A stretch of DNA of 64,000 nt from the NCBI GenBank assembly GCA_021186555.1, contig JAJKFL010000005.1:19532635-19596634 (forward strand), written 5' to 3'. Each line of letters begins with the position of its first letter. The stretch's first letter is position 1. Source of the stretch: Reticulitermes speratus. Taxonomy: Eukaryota; Arthropoda; Insecta; Blattodea; Rhinotermitidae. Below the pieces are notes generated by a model. The model worked only from the letters and a program-made list of their open reading frames with translations. It was not told the DNA's origin and searched no databases. Positions 23,115 to 34,713 of the stretch are shown here, one piece after another. The position numbers and the translations under genes were made by a program.

Positions 23115-26100
23115 GGCATATTAATTTAGTGGCTTGTATGCATAGTTCGTGAAGATCACCCTATTTTCATGTTTCTCACATTCATCTTCATGCGCGAGAA
23201 CATCTGAATAACACTAATTACTACAGAAGTGAATGGGATTAGGTCCCGAAGAAAGTGACATGTTTCGCTTCTTGGCCTCCAGCTCACCAGACATAACACC
23301 GCGTGACTTTCTGATATGAGGTCGTGTAAAGTATTCCGTATTTTTGCCAAAATTACCATCAGACATTCCAGAAAACTATGATGCTTTCACCGGAGTAGTT
23401 ACATCAGTTTTTAAGTACAGTTTGTCAAACATCTGGGAAGGAATGGGATATGGGATCGACGCTACCGTGTAGCCTGTGGAGCTGACTTCAATTGCCTGTA
23501 AAACTCAGAGGAAACTTTCAGACATTTTCTGTCGATATGTATAGACCCAAGTCCTATCAATACTAAAGGCCAGTTTTAATTTCTATTGGTCTTCCGAAGT
23601 GTTTTCTGCTTTCGCTAAATATGTGTGTATGCTACTGCCTTCCACACTACTGGCAGATGTGTCTTTCGAATTTTCCTCTTGTTGTCTGTGAGATATATTA
23701 GTTCGGACTCAATTTATGGCAGAAAGTATATTCCTAATCAAACAAATTATACATTTTTAGATATTAAATTTTTCATTTTGAAAGTATCACAATATCCGGG
23801 GTCTTGAAATTAATTGTTATTAATTGTCATAAATTAATCTGTATTAAATCATTTATAATAGTTTTATACAGGCGTCGCATGTAGCACGCATACCGGGAAT
23901 TAGAGAAATGCATAGCGAAATTCTGTCACTAAAAGCGGAAAATATTCCTTGCAAGACAACCGTAGACATGAGGGATAATACTGCGTTTTGTTCTTCTCTT
24001 CCTTCTTCATGATCTCCCTTTTATTCGCGTGTTGTTTCTTGCTTTCCTTGTACCTCTTATTTTTTCCTTGTTTTTTTTATTTTTCTTGGTCTTCTCCTCG
24101 GGTCCTCATAACCTTCCTTCTTGAATGTCCTAACTCAAATTGTGCACCCAGGATCTGAGAGGGATAATTAATGTACTTCCAGTGCTGTAATGGGAAAACA
24201 TTGCTTCCTATCCTTCACTGTTGAAGTAACCTACAACTTCATTTTCATTATTGGATAACACTGATGTTGTAGGTCCATGGGTGGTTTTAGTGCTTATGAA
24301 AGGCCTATAAAAAGTGTGTGTGTTTTGAAAGCTCTACCCGGACATGGAATCGTTCCACGTGAGAGATGCAAACGCTGTTCCTAACTCTATTACCTCCTCT
24401 TGCTCTGGCATGCAGTACCTACCGGACCCTCTAGCGGAGGGACCAATAGGTGGAGGAGGACCGGGCTGAAGTTTACGTTACCTCTCTCGTACTATTGGAA
24501 ACTCATTACAGCGGGAGCTGACGACGCATTTCAGCCCGGGGGTCGTGGAATGATGTGGGAAGAAGAGGCCATGTTCCTGAGAGGCCGACATGCAGCATGG
24601 ATGTGAGACGGAAATTTTAGTCAGAGACAGACCCCTACCGGTGTTAATCCCTAGATGCTCATGCAAATAAAATTTATATACGCGTTTGAACACGATCGCA
24701 TCTTCACCAGTTGTGCGAACAAGATTGTTCTTTATGTAATGTTGGAAATTCATGTTCGTATGTGGTTAAAACCAGATTTATGTACAGTTTAAATTAATAG
24801 TTGTACATCTTCCAAAAACGCGGGTGGAAGAAGGAATGATTGGTTTTGAAGACAAAGAAGACGTTTTTACGTACTTTCTGTGACAGCTTTGTGCGGCACC
24901 AAGTTGTTTGCTTATTAAGATTTTATTTGTCTCTAATACATGCATATTAATGGTGAAATTGTCTTACTGCAAGTCAAAATATGCAGAAAAGCTGAGATAA
25001 CTTGTTGTGCTGTTCGTCAGTTTTAATGGTGTACTTTTACCCATGGTCCTGCTTTTTCACTGAGGTCTTTTGTGTTATCTTTTCTGCACATTCCCTATGT
25101 TTGTGCTTTAGAAATGTTTATATGTTTATTATGTATTGTTGTGTGGCTTTTTCGGTGCGCTATAGCATTGTCGTTTGTCTGTTTTACATTTAATGGTTTT
25201 TATGCTGTTCAAAATTTAAACTTGTAAAGGCTGTTGAATATTTTTATAGCTTGGTACCTGTTACACGAAAGTAAGAAAAGTGTAAAGTCAGATTTGTCCA
25301 TTAGCGTATATTATCAAAACTGTTCACCAGATTTAGATCAAATTTGTATTTTCTAGCAGATGGGAAGTGTTAGGAGATATCGTTTGAAGCAGATAACATT
25401 TGAAGTGTAACGGGGAAACCTTTTCAATGTGTGAGGAATGACTGCTACATTTTGTTAAATAAATAATAATATTGTGAAAAGGAGGACTGGCATTTGAATT
25501 TTACTTGAGATTTGCGGACGTGAATATTCATGTTTCTATTTTCCTAGAGGTGGCTGCACTACTTTCTATCGAAATGTTGGAAGTCACTAACCAGAAATCA
25601 CGGTTTCGTAACCCAGTATACCACAGTCTGAATTAAAATTTCGGTTTGTTCAAATACATTTACTCTCATCTCACAGTTACTGTGCGACATATCAATGGCA
25701 AAATGCAAAGTACCTTCGTTGAATTAGGTAAACGGCTATTCCGGTTGCTCTATTATTCGTGGTAACAAACTGTGGGCCATGAAGTATTTTAACTTACTTT
25801 ACTTTTGAAATAACATGCAGTTAATGCCGTAATAGGCGCTACTGTAAATTGGTAATGTAAACTAGGTGTGTATGAAGTCATTGTTTTTTGCCTGGAATAA
25901 TTTTGCAGCGACTTAGTTGTGGAATATAGTAATCGTTTTCGTGTATCTCGTGTTTATGTATTTTGTTAATATTGTAATTAAAATCAACGTTATTGTATAC
26001 TGGAAGTTTTGCCTCATTTAAAGTATAAGCTAATTATGTCCACAAAGTACCGCTCTGATTGAACTGAGCCCAGGAACTTTTCTAAGATTATTATTCAAAC

Positions 26101-26475
26101 TTGACAAACTCTTCCTATGAAAACTAATAATACATTTCGAGAAGTCATTATTAAAATTTACCGTAACGTAATTTCCATTTCATGTGTCAGCTTATACGTT
26201 TATATTAGCTTATTTTTAATTCAATAATTACGTATATTTAAACTTAAAGTAAATCGCCCTGTTCACCACTTCGGCCTCTAGGGCCTGCTCCAATTCACAC
26301 CGATGATTCGACAACAAGTTTTCAGAACTCCTCATTATTTCTTCTTCACCAGCTCTCATAAGCAGCCTGTTTTTCACCATGCTCTTCGCTTGATTTCTTT
26401 TATTGATGCGTAGTTTATTTAATGACTTGTCTCAATTTGTAGCATGAACTCCTAGGTTTGTGCTAAATAATGTAT
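23115..26475. other. Non-coding DNA, no recognised feature
   Basis: Mostly AT-rich. A G+C-richer patch at about 24390-24620 has open frames of 68 and 91 codons on opposite strands, neither with a recognisable motif. Low-complexity T/C-rich sequence lies near 24000-24110. Confidence 0.45.
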
Positions 26476-26477
26476 TG

Positions 26478-26620
26478 GAAAGGCTGCTTAAAGTACATTG
26501 TGGCCTAATTTAAGTAATTGTCTCAGTACTTGCTGAAAGCGTTTGAGAAAATCAACAGAACACTTTAGTCACAATAGTCGGTTTCCGGGCGAGATCACAA
26601 TCAGGTACCCTGCCCGGGTA
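26478..26620 (+). repeat. Dispersed GTGGCC-type repeat, copy 3
   Basis: Contains TTGTGGCCTAATTTAAGTAA, CTCAGTACTTGCTG and GTCGGTTTCCGGGCGAGAT. It aligns with copy 2 at both the GTGGCC box and the GGTTTCC block. Confidence 0.6.
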
Positions 26621-26910
26621 AAAGTCTGAAGTCTTACGACTTCAGAGAGCGTGATTAGTTTGAAGGAAAAATAATACATGAGAGACCTGAAGTAAACGGA
26701 TGGATTTTATCAAACATGTATTAATCAGGTAGTTTATGAGGTTGTGCCTTTGGTTCTTGTGGAACAACACATGGAGGGGTAACGGGCTCCTGTAAATTTC
26801 CTTCTTCAGAAGGAATTTGCTGCTTTGAATTAATTTTGAGGTGATTCATCTCCGTGGTGCTCTTGAACATATATATTTCCCAGTATACAGTCATACACAT
26901 CATCATATAC

Positions 26911-27041
26911 AAGTCGATTAGGCAAACAATTGCGGCTTATTACAAGCCATCTGAGGTCTAAGTTCATATTGAATGGTTCTTAAGAAAGAGAAGGCCTGAT
27001 GATGGCTTGTAATAAGCCTAAACTTGTTGCATAATCGACTT
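26911..27041. mobile_element. Foldback element with hammerhead-like arms
   Basis: The 45-bp arms 26911-26955 and 26996-27041 are inverted copies separated by about 40 bp. The right arm on plus reads CTGATGA (26996-27002), a bulged T, GGCTT-GTAAT-AAGCC (perfect 5-bp stem), then TAA and ACTTGT. This is the order of a hammerhead core, stem II, the GAA box (here TAA) and a minimal stem III. The left arm carries the same on the minus strand, more decayed. The G-to-T change in GAA should abolish ribozyme activity. Confidence 0.6.
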
Positions 27042-27228
27042 ATATATGCTGTTATTTATGAATGTATAGTGCGAAATCTATATTTGATTTGAGTTAATTA
27101 GGAATATGTAAGTGTAAGCAGAATTTCGTGTAGTGTCAAGTGGCGTGGTTGCATATGTTACATTTAAAAAATAAGGGTAGACTTATCAAGTTTATTTCTT
27201 AATATGTGCAGATTTTCTTATAAGTTAT

Positions 27229-27260
27229 GGTGTGTGTGTGTGTGTGTGTGTATGTATGTG
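27229..27260. repeat. (GT)n then (GTAT)n microsatellite
   Basis: About eleven GT units followed by TATGTATGTG. Confidence 0.95.
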
Positions 27261-27261
27261 T

Positions 27262-28585
27262 CTTTAGGGGGATGGGAGGACGCACGTGTAAATTGGTATT
27301 GTACGTTATCTTCAAGCGCAAACATTTACATGTGTGTATAATATATGGACGACTATTCCTAAATATTTATTAGGAAGTATTTCATTCGAGAAATAGTATG
27401 TGAGCATGTGGACTGGATTCATGTAGTGCAGTAAAGGGTTCAATGGCGGAAACTGTAATAAGCCTTGGGGCTGCATAAAATGCAGAACATTTTTTGACCA
27501 GTTCATCTGAAAATGATGGCTTCTGAAGACGCACTGTGCGCCATTGTGTTATTTAGGTCGTTAGTAATCTAGCGGTAGGATGAGACCATGTCCCTTGGAA
27601 CGGCCTTCAACGGGACTATTGTTCTTCCCATTGGTCACAGGTGAATGATTAAAGAACACGTGTTAAGTGACAATTCACAGAAGAAATCCGAAGTACTCTG
27701 AGAGAATTATTTGTCAGTGCATCTATGTCCGACATGAACCGCCTTAGAATTTAACTCGTGGCTTCAGGATGGGAAATGGACGACTAAGTACCTGAGGTAT
27801 AGCAGGACAGCCTGTTTAGTTAGTTAGTTACTTACTTAATTAGTTAGTTACATGTAAATTTAATAAATCAATTAGTTTGGGTGTTTGTGTGTTTTAACTC
27901 TGACATAAAAAAATCGTATCTGTAGTGTGTTAAAATTATACAAACACAAAACGCATGTAGTTTTCCACATCTGTATCACCCGACACAATATAGCGATTTA
28001 AGTACAGGTTATAAAGACAAGACACTATTAAAGGAAGATAGGCTTCGAGCAATACATTTGTTTTCATTGATAATATACTTGATGGCAAAGTAATGAACGC
28101 CCATGCGAGTTGTTGACAAGCCAAGTTTTCATCGATTTGCTGAGTGGTTGAACTTGGTAATCTTGTCAAACAAACTGCTACAGTTTCATTAAACCACGAA
28201 CTAATGTTATCTGGGCTTTGTGTAACGGACAGAGGTTGTCAGTGGTTTGTCTCAGACAGTTCTGTGGCTGCCCGGTATATGGGGTGCGCTGGCTTGGATT
28301 TGAGTGAAGCAAAACGAAAAGTAGTGATGGCCCTCGGGCTTGCCATCCTCTGAAGTTTGTGTGAGCGGTTTGTCTCGGACAGTTAGTCCGCTTGTGTCTG
28401 GTGCCGCGTCGCTTTGACACAGCGGGTGGAATCATGAGCAAGTCCTGCGGAAAGATGCCTTCTCGTATCTGCAGGATATAAGGTGCCCACTATTAGTAAC
28501 AAGTTAATTTCCAGTGCCGTACCCTCATATTATTTACTAATTTGCCATAAATTCTTCGTGAAATAAAACACTTTTTCTCAGTCGC
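27262..28585. other. Non-coding DNA with a short TTAG-type microsatellite
   Basis: A TTAG/TTAC tetranucleotide tract lies at about 27815-27850. The open frames at 28144-28441 (69 and 87 codons on opposite strands) sit in a G+C-richer patch without recognisable motifs. Confidence 0.5.
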
Positions 28586-28587
28586 TA

Positions 28588-28797
28588 CTTTTTTTTTTTT
28601 GTGAAGGGCTCCGCAGCAGATGCTACGGACGCACCACAGCCTTGAGGCTTATTGTGCAACCCTGTAATGAAGATGATTAGTTTTTTCGTGTTTACTTGTA
28701 ATGGAGCACCGGTGGAATGAAACTGACAGGGGAAAACCGACGTACTTGTGGAAAAACCTGTCCCAGTGCCACTTTGTCCAACGCAAATCCCACATGG
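28588..28797 (-). mobile_element. 5'-truncated SINE, same family as 42.7 kb
   Basis: Read on the minus strand this matches the body of the SINE at 42684-42977. Shared blocks are GGCACTGGGACAGGTTTTTC, CGGTTTTCCCCTGTCAGTTT, CATTCCACCGGTGCTCCATT and GGTGCGTCCGTAGC. It ends in a poly(A) tract (12 T on plus, 28589-28600). The tRNA-like head is missing, so the copy is 5'-truncated near 28797. The plus-strand open frames of 64 and 80 codons starting near 28700 overlap it and are not genes. Confidence 0.85.
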
Positions 28798-28799
28798 AT

Positions 28800-30540
28800 G
28801 TCACGGCGCTCAATAGGCGTCACTTACTTTATTGCAACCAGCATGCTTGTAACCAGACAACATTTACAAAGGTTCCATATTCAGACGATTTGTGAGGATT
28901 TACAGTCTGTGGTTGATATGCGGCCATTTATATTACTGATACGAGCAAAGTTAATCTAAATATATGTGTATTATGATGAGGATTAAAGTATTCAATCAAT
29001 ATATATTTTCATTTAACGGTTAGCACGTCAGGTAAACATGGTTTCAGGATAGCTTTACCGAGAGAACAAACAGAACATTTTTATATATAAAGCACGAAGT
29101 AGGACCATGTACTGAAACGTAAGGATTTCAGTAAACTGTGAAGATAGGCCAAATTAAAGAAAACATTATTACCAACACTTGTTGGTTGTGACTGTGTGAT
29201 TAATAAGAGAAAATATACTGTTGTATCTGCACACCAACGGGGATGTTCAGTATTTAAAAGAATATTATTAATTAGCGCGTTGCCCCATCGCTGGAAATCT
29301 TAAACGGTTTATATTTGAACGTTTCACATATTATTGCAGTTTAATTATAACATGAACTTTCAAAGGCCAACCTAGTGGTGATAGCGAAGTTGTATATGCT
29401 GACGTGGGGAGGCTATGACGTATTGGCTGTCGGGCAAGTCTGTGAATTTTATTAGATGGATGTTGATATAGGACGAAATATCTCAAGTTATTATGCCATT
29501 TGTCGTTACATCTAAGCGCATCGGCAGGTTTCTTTATTCGGCGAAAGTAAATACTTTGGTATCCTTATCCATCATTCTCTGCCTTTCCTTTATTTATTCC
29601 CTTCGTATGTCTATTCTCTATCATTTCTCCCGTATTTATATACCATGGCTTTTATTTACCGTTCTGTAGTAATAGTCTCCCTCTTCTTTTCTGCTTTTCT
29701 TCTAAGTCAAAAGCGGTTAGATAAATGTCACCAAAAAATATTCCGTTATACGAAAACGGGAAAATAATAATCTAACTCATGGAGTAAATTTGTGCGTCAT
29801 TACAAATATTCCCTAAGATCCGCCTCCTTGAGCCAAGCATACACACTGACTGTAATAATCATAGATTTGCTATAAGCACTAATGTAAGGCATAACATATG
29901 AATCACTCTTACACACTTCAACACTGGTTCGCGTCCTAAGTACCATAACGTACAATAGGAATTACAATTTCGTGTGAGTAGTGTCTTATGTGTTCGAAAG
30001 GGAAAGACAGAGAGGAAGAAATTCGAAAGTGTTTCAATATAATGTCACACACTGGCTTTATTCCAAGTTGTACGTGTGGAACATTTCTCATGCTTTCTAA
30101 GTTATTACAAGCAATTTTGTTATGTGCGTGTGTTTCCTGGGGTCGAAATTAAAATGCATAATGAAAGTGAGTAGATTGAGGACTCATTCTCGACCCGCCT
30201 ATCAGCATTACTCCACGACAACAATATGCCCTTTATCTTACTCACACGAGTTGACTGTCTGTACACTGGAATTTTAAGACTCTTTACTGTTTACGTATTT
30301 AATGAATTTATTTAAATTTAATTGAGTAGGCGAGTTTCCGCTTTATACATTTGCCAATTCTCTCTTGTCTTGATCGATAATATTTCTGACGTTAAGTGTG
30401 AAACAGGCTTCAATTGTAACGGAACCTCCTTCTCGGCTACCACGCTCGAGCTGTCCGGTAAGAACATTCATAACTCAGCCAGTAGAAGTGACAGAGTGTT
30501 TAATTGCTAGTAGGTTCCTGTGCACATAATGAAGGCGTAT
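28800..30540. other. Non-coding DNA, no recognised feature
   Basis: AT-rich; one 62-codon motif-free open frame (30322-30510). Confidence 0.45.
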
Positions 30541-30544
30541 GAAG

Positions 30545-30815
30545 GAGTGGATGTATAGGTCCACTTATTCTTAAACTGGGCACTAGGTGGAGGTTATGGT
30601 TAGCTTCACGTACGAGCCGCTTTACTCTGAGGAGAGAGCCTCCAGTACCCTTTGAATATGAGAATTAGTGGGCCCCAGTGCCAGTCTGGACGGTTTAAGG
30701 AAAAAAATATCTTACCTTTATCGGGAATCGAACTTGCTGGACGACCGGGGTTTGATGACTAAGAGGGATCGGTAATTGTCTGTATTCCACGAAGTCTGTA
30801 CCACCTCTATGCGCG
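30545..30815 (-). mobile_element. Diverged tRNA-derived SINE, minus strand
   Basis: On the minus strand a B box AGTTCGATTCCCG (near 30727-30739) is followed by CCGTCCAGACTGG, CTGGGGCCCACTAA, a GGTACTGGAGGCTCTCTCC block and GAGTAAAGCGGCTCGTACG. The order and words match the SINE at 34414-34708 (CCGTCCAGACC, CTGGGGCCCACC, GGTACCGG, GGTAAAGCGGCCGG). The A box is poorly preserved. Ends are approximate. Confidence 0.65.
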
Positions 30816-30903
30816 GCACACGCTTGTATTTAAATGTCACCAGGATACTTGAGGAGTCGCATCATTCGCACCTTCACCTAATATTATTCGGGTGATCAAG
30901 CCA

Positions 30904-31200
30904 AGAAGAATGAGACGAGCGTGGAATGTGGCATGTCTCAGGTAGAAGAAACGGGCGTGCAGGATTTTGGTGGAGAAACAGAAGGGAAAGAGGCTGCTTA
31001 TGAGACCTAGGTATAAGTGCGAGGATAATAATAAAATGGATCTTAAAGAAATGGGATGGGAAGGTCTGGACTGGATTGACCTGGCTTAGGATAGGAACAA
31101 GTGACAGGATCTTGTGATTACGGCAGTTAACCTTCGGGGAATTTCTTGGCTGTCCGAAGACTTATTAGCGGCTCAAGAAAGACTGCACTCTGTGGAGTTA
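30904..31200 (+). pseudogene. Non-LTR retrotransposon, reverse-transcriptase C-terminal tail
   Basis: One continuous plus-strand frame from 30904 reads RRMRRAWNVACLR, a stop, ILVEKQKGKRLLMRPRYKCE, then DNNKMDLKEMGWEGLDWIDL, a stop, DRNK, a stop, QDLV and VNLRG. This is the conserved extreme C-terminal tail of an insect LINE reverse-transcriptase protein (consensus order: R-R-x-x-W-x-G-H-V, ILVGKPEGKRPLGRPR, RW-ED-NIKMDL, DW-x-LAQDRD-W). Three in-frame stops kill it. The 3' side runs into CTCAAGAAAGACTGCAC and GTTAGTTAG, which resembles the 3' end of such elements. No 5' part is present, as expected for a 5'-truncated copy. Confidence 0.85.
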
Positions 31201-31204
31201 GTTA

Positions 31205-32905
31205 GTAATTTAATGTAATTACGGCGATGTTCTTTATTTTAAAAGAAATAATTTGTCAGAGAACTAAAAGGAAGGCATTTCTCATAATGCCAGTGTACGA
31301 AACTTCTTAATCCTGTAAAACTTACAGAGTGTTTATAAAAATTCAGGGTCCATCTACAAACATTTTGAAGTTCTTCATGTTTCATTGATTTGTAGGTTAC
31401 TTAATAGCACTCTTTCAACTGCGATGATTCCGTGCCTCTAATGAATATTTTGAATGAACTGTGAGTACGTTAGGACTCGAACGAAGACTGTAGTGGCATA
31501 ATTATTTCAGCTTTTATATGGAGAGACTCTAGCAAAAAGGTATCGCAGTGGGAATGTGGGATCTTGCGAGATATTATTTCTGCATTTTTTTCAGGTATTG
31601 ATGAAATGTACACATAATATCACCACAGCCGGTCTTTGAACCTTAGAATTCAAAATGCAATACCGAATAAGAGACAGTATTAAAATTTTTAGGCCTGGCG
31701 TTCATCTGAATTGTATCTAAAAACTAAGTTTCTAAGTCGCAAAGAACATTTCCCATGTCCATTGTGAAGATCACTCAGTTAACACTGTCTAGGGAAATAA
31801 TCACTTTTCATTGTGAGAATTTTAAACACAACAATACGTCATGTCGACAAAGTGCAAATGTTATTAATGTTGTAACGTGTGGTATATGTAGTTACCAATG
31901 GGGTTTAAATCATTAACCACTACACCACTACACGCAACTTTATAATATTTGATTTAGACAAGGTAGATTAATTAATATTCACCAAGAATTTGGGGATTTG
32001 AATGTCAATACAAACAATGTTACAGAGGTACAGTTGCATTGAAATACACAGGCTCGCTGATTCCAGTCCAACATTTTCACATTTCTGCCCGAGCGTTCAG
32101 GAATATAAACAGGTCTGTCAGTCACCGCTGTTTGTATTTCGCAGCCCACTCATGTAACTATACTCAAGGGACACGGCGTTGCTTTGGAACGTGCGTGGAC
32201 TAGCCTTGCAAAGTCACAGTTTTCCTGTTTACACGTCACTTACAGTGCTGGAAACTTCTCACGTGAACCCTGAAATATAACATTTTACGAGTTCAGATTC
32301 ACAACATAAGTACTTGAAAGACGTAGAAAGCGACACAGTCACAGAAATATAAACGTTCTTCAAACACTACAGCTTTTATTTTCAATGCTATTTTTCGACA
32401 TCTTCTTCTCAACTTCATGTATTATGCAGTGTTTAATGGTTTGTGGTTTACTTTAGGACGCTCTCAATATAACAGACGTGCTTAGGCACAAAATTATCTT
32501 TACCTTTAGATTTTGCAGCAATTAAAAATGTTTACAGAATATTTGAAGTAACTAAATATGTACTTGCAACATCTGAACTGTTACACGATTTTCGATAATC
32601 GCTTAAATTTTGCGTTTTTGAAATTTGTTTAGTTTTCGGGCTTGGAAGTCTGCGTCATATTTTATTTTGTGTCACACAGAGTGCTGTTTCAAGCTCCAGT
32701 AAAGCCTGTTGTTTGGAAACAAAATAAATAAGGAAGAAATCTGAAACTTAGTCATGTAGACATTATGCTTTATTTAAGGTTTGGCCTCAGGGTGTGATTT
32801 TTACGAACAGAAATGTCTTTGGAAACTTCCTTCGACACTCCGCAGTAACGCGATCTTTCACTACAAATCCCTCTTGTGGTCTACAACGAGAAACATATTA
32901 AAAAT
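31205..32905. other. Non-coding DNA, no recognised feature
   Basis: AT-rich; no open frame worth noting and no repeats seen. Confidence 0.45.
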
Positions 32906-32921
32906 TATATCTTATGAATTT

Positions 32922-33268
32922 AATATTATTCATATTCGTGCATTTATCGACAGTTCTATAAAATATATCCAACAAAATGCACATTTATTTCAATGTACAC
33001 TTTTGTATTTAAAACATTATGTCTCCAACGTGTTTCGATCCGTTGTGGATAATCTTCAGGGAGGAACCACATCAATTGTGTATAAAACAAGAATTAAGAT
33101 AAAATCAGACCTAATATTACCTTAATTCTTGTTTTATACATAATTGATGTTGCTCCACCCTGACGATGATCCATAACGGATCAAAACTTGTAAGAAGCAT
33201 AATGTTTTAAATATAAAATTTTGTATTTAATATTTGTGCATTTTGTTGAATGTATTTTACAGAAGTAC
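32922..33268. mobile_element. Foldback element with 13-bp target duplication
   Basis: Arms 32957-33098 and 33121-33261 (about 141 bp each) are inverted copies around a 22-nt loop. The unit is bracketed by a perfect 13-bp direct repeat ATCTTATGAATTT (32909-32921 and 33269-33281), which looks like a target duplication. Each arm holds a hammerhead-like motif. The right arm (plus) has CTGACGA, T, GATCC-ATAAC-GGATC, AAA, ACTTGT. The left arm (minus) has CTGAAGA, a partly paired stem II ending in GGATC, GAA, ACACGT, T, GGAG, where GGAG pairs with the CTCC before CTGAAGA. A 13-bp duplication suggests retrotransposition rather than a TA- or 8-bp-duplicating DNA transposon, consistent with a Penelope-like element remnant. 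The 114-codon open frame 32781-33125 crosses the left arm and is not a gene. Confidence 0.75.
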
Positions 33269-33289
33269 ATCTTATGAATTTGGGAGAAC

Positions 33290-34400
33290 TAATTTGGTTT
33301 TTTGCGAGAGCAGATGTCTCAATCAGTAAGGCGTCCATTGATTTCAAATTCTACTTTATGTAAGAGCAGTTGAACAATTAAATTGTTTATTTTCTTGTAA
33401 CGGTTATTGCGTTTATAATTTATTTTTAAAAAATCAACAGGATTTACTTACATTCAGTGAGATAGACGTATGCTTTTTCAGAGAATTAAGTGCATTCCGA
33501 CAAATTTGCATTAAGAAATGAGTATTAATTGCCTGCTTTATTTTCTTGAAGAAAGAGTAAGCTTGTCAGATCACCATAGTCTGTACATGTCCTACCGTCG
33601 ACTTCTGAAACATTTCACCAAACTTTAGGAAATCTTGTATGAATGTTATGAATGTTATATCATTTCAGGCCACTCCAGATTTGTACTTTTACCTTTCGAC
33701 GTGGAGCAATAATAAAAGCCCAACGAATTTTTCAGTTTAACGCTAATCAAACGACATTTAAGGTAGGGTCCTAAGGTGATGTATGTAAATAAATACACGA
33801 AAAGCATGCAACTTTTGTGAACGAGTTTTCTTAGCTTGTAAAAATGTATTACATTGAAGGCGATCAATTTCGTTTAGGTTTCTGTTTGACGGAAGTGACT
33901 TGTACGACATTCCTAATAAGAATATGAAATTTTCCGTCTAGATAATATTTATAACATTACTAAAGTTGTTTATTTCCCACGGCTTAAAGTCAAGGTTGAA
34001 AATGCGCTTAGTTTTATATCTTGTCCTCTGTATCTACGTGTTTAGATTATTCAGTGGAAGGACAATTTTAATATGCCTATCATAAGTAGGAAGAATTTTG
34101 AAATAAAACCATAGATTTTAAAGCTGATAAGTAAAGTTTTGGGGTATGCCTAACATGCAGAGTTTCTTCCGCATCGGTCATGTAGTTTGGACTTTCGTAC
34201 TTTCGAACCCGCACTGAGATATGACGAAACTAATGTGTAGATTCCTACATAGCAAGACACTCTATGAAGTACAAAGTCCTGACGTGGCAAAACATTCAAT
34301 CAAGCTTTGGTTTTCTGGGCTATGGTGTCGTGTGTTCTGGCATGTGATTACTAACGTTTCGAAGGAACACGTTGGTCCCATTTTAATTTAGATATGTACG
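33290..34400. other. Non-coding DNA, no recognised feature
   Basis: AT-rich; a 70-codon motif-free open frame on the minus strand (33655-33867). Confidence 0.45.
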
Positions 34401-34413
34401 GGTCTTACATTTG

Positions 34414-34708
34414 TGGGCCGGAATAGCGTAGTCGGTACGGCGACTCGCTACGGGCTGGAGGGTCTGGGGATCGAATCCCGGTGGGGGCGAGATTTTCCGC
34501 ACCCGTCCAGACCATCCCTGGGGCCCACCTAGCCTGCTGTACATGTGGGTACCGGTTCTCTTTCCCGGGGGTAAAGCGGCCGGGGCGTGGGCGTTGACCA
34601 CCCACCCCTATCTAGCGTCGAGGTTAAAGAAAGAGTAGAACTGTGCCTCTGCTCTCCCTCTGGGACTTCATGGCCTGTTGTGGGGTGAACTTTACCTTTA
34701 CCTTTGCA
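34414..34708 (+). mobile_element. tRNA-derived SINE with target duplication
   Basis: The head has an A-box-like TAGCGTAGTCGGTACGG and a B box GGGATCGAATCCCG, the layout of a Pol III internal promoter. The body includes TTTTCCGCACCCGTCCAGAC, TGGGGCCCACC, GGTAAAGCGGCCGGGGCG and TCTAGCGTCGAGGTTAAAGA. It ends in TTTACC repeats. The flanks GGTCTTACATTTG (34401-34413) and GGTCATACATTTG (34709-34721) form a 13-bp target duplication with one mismatch. Related copies lie at 30.6 (minus), 37.9 and 59.8 kb. The overlapping minus-strand open frames of 61-72 codons are incidental. Confidence 0.9.
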
Positions 34709-34713
34709 GGTCA

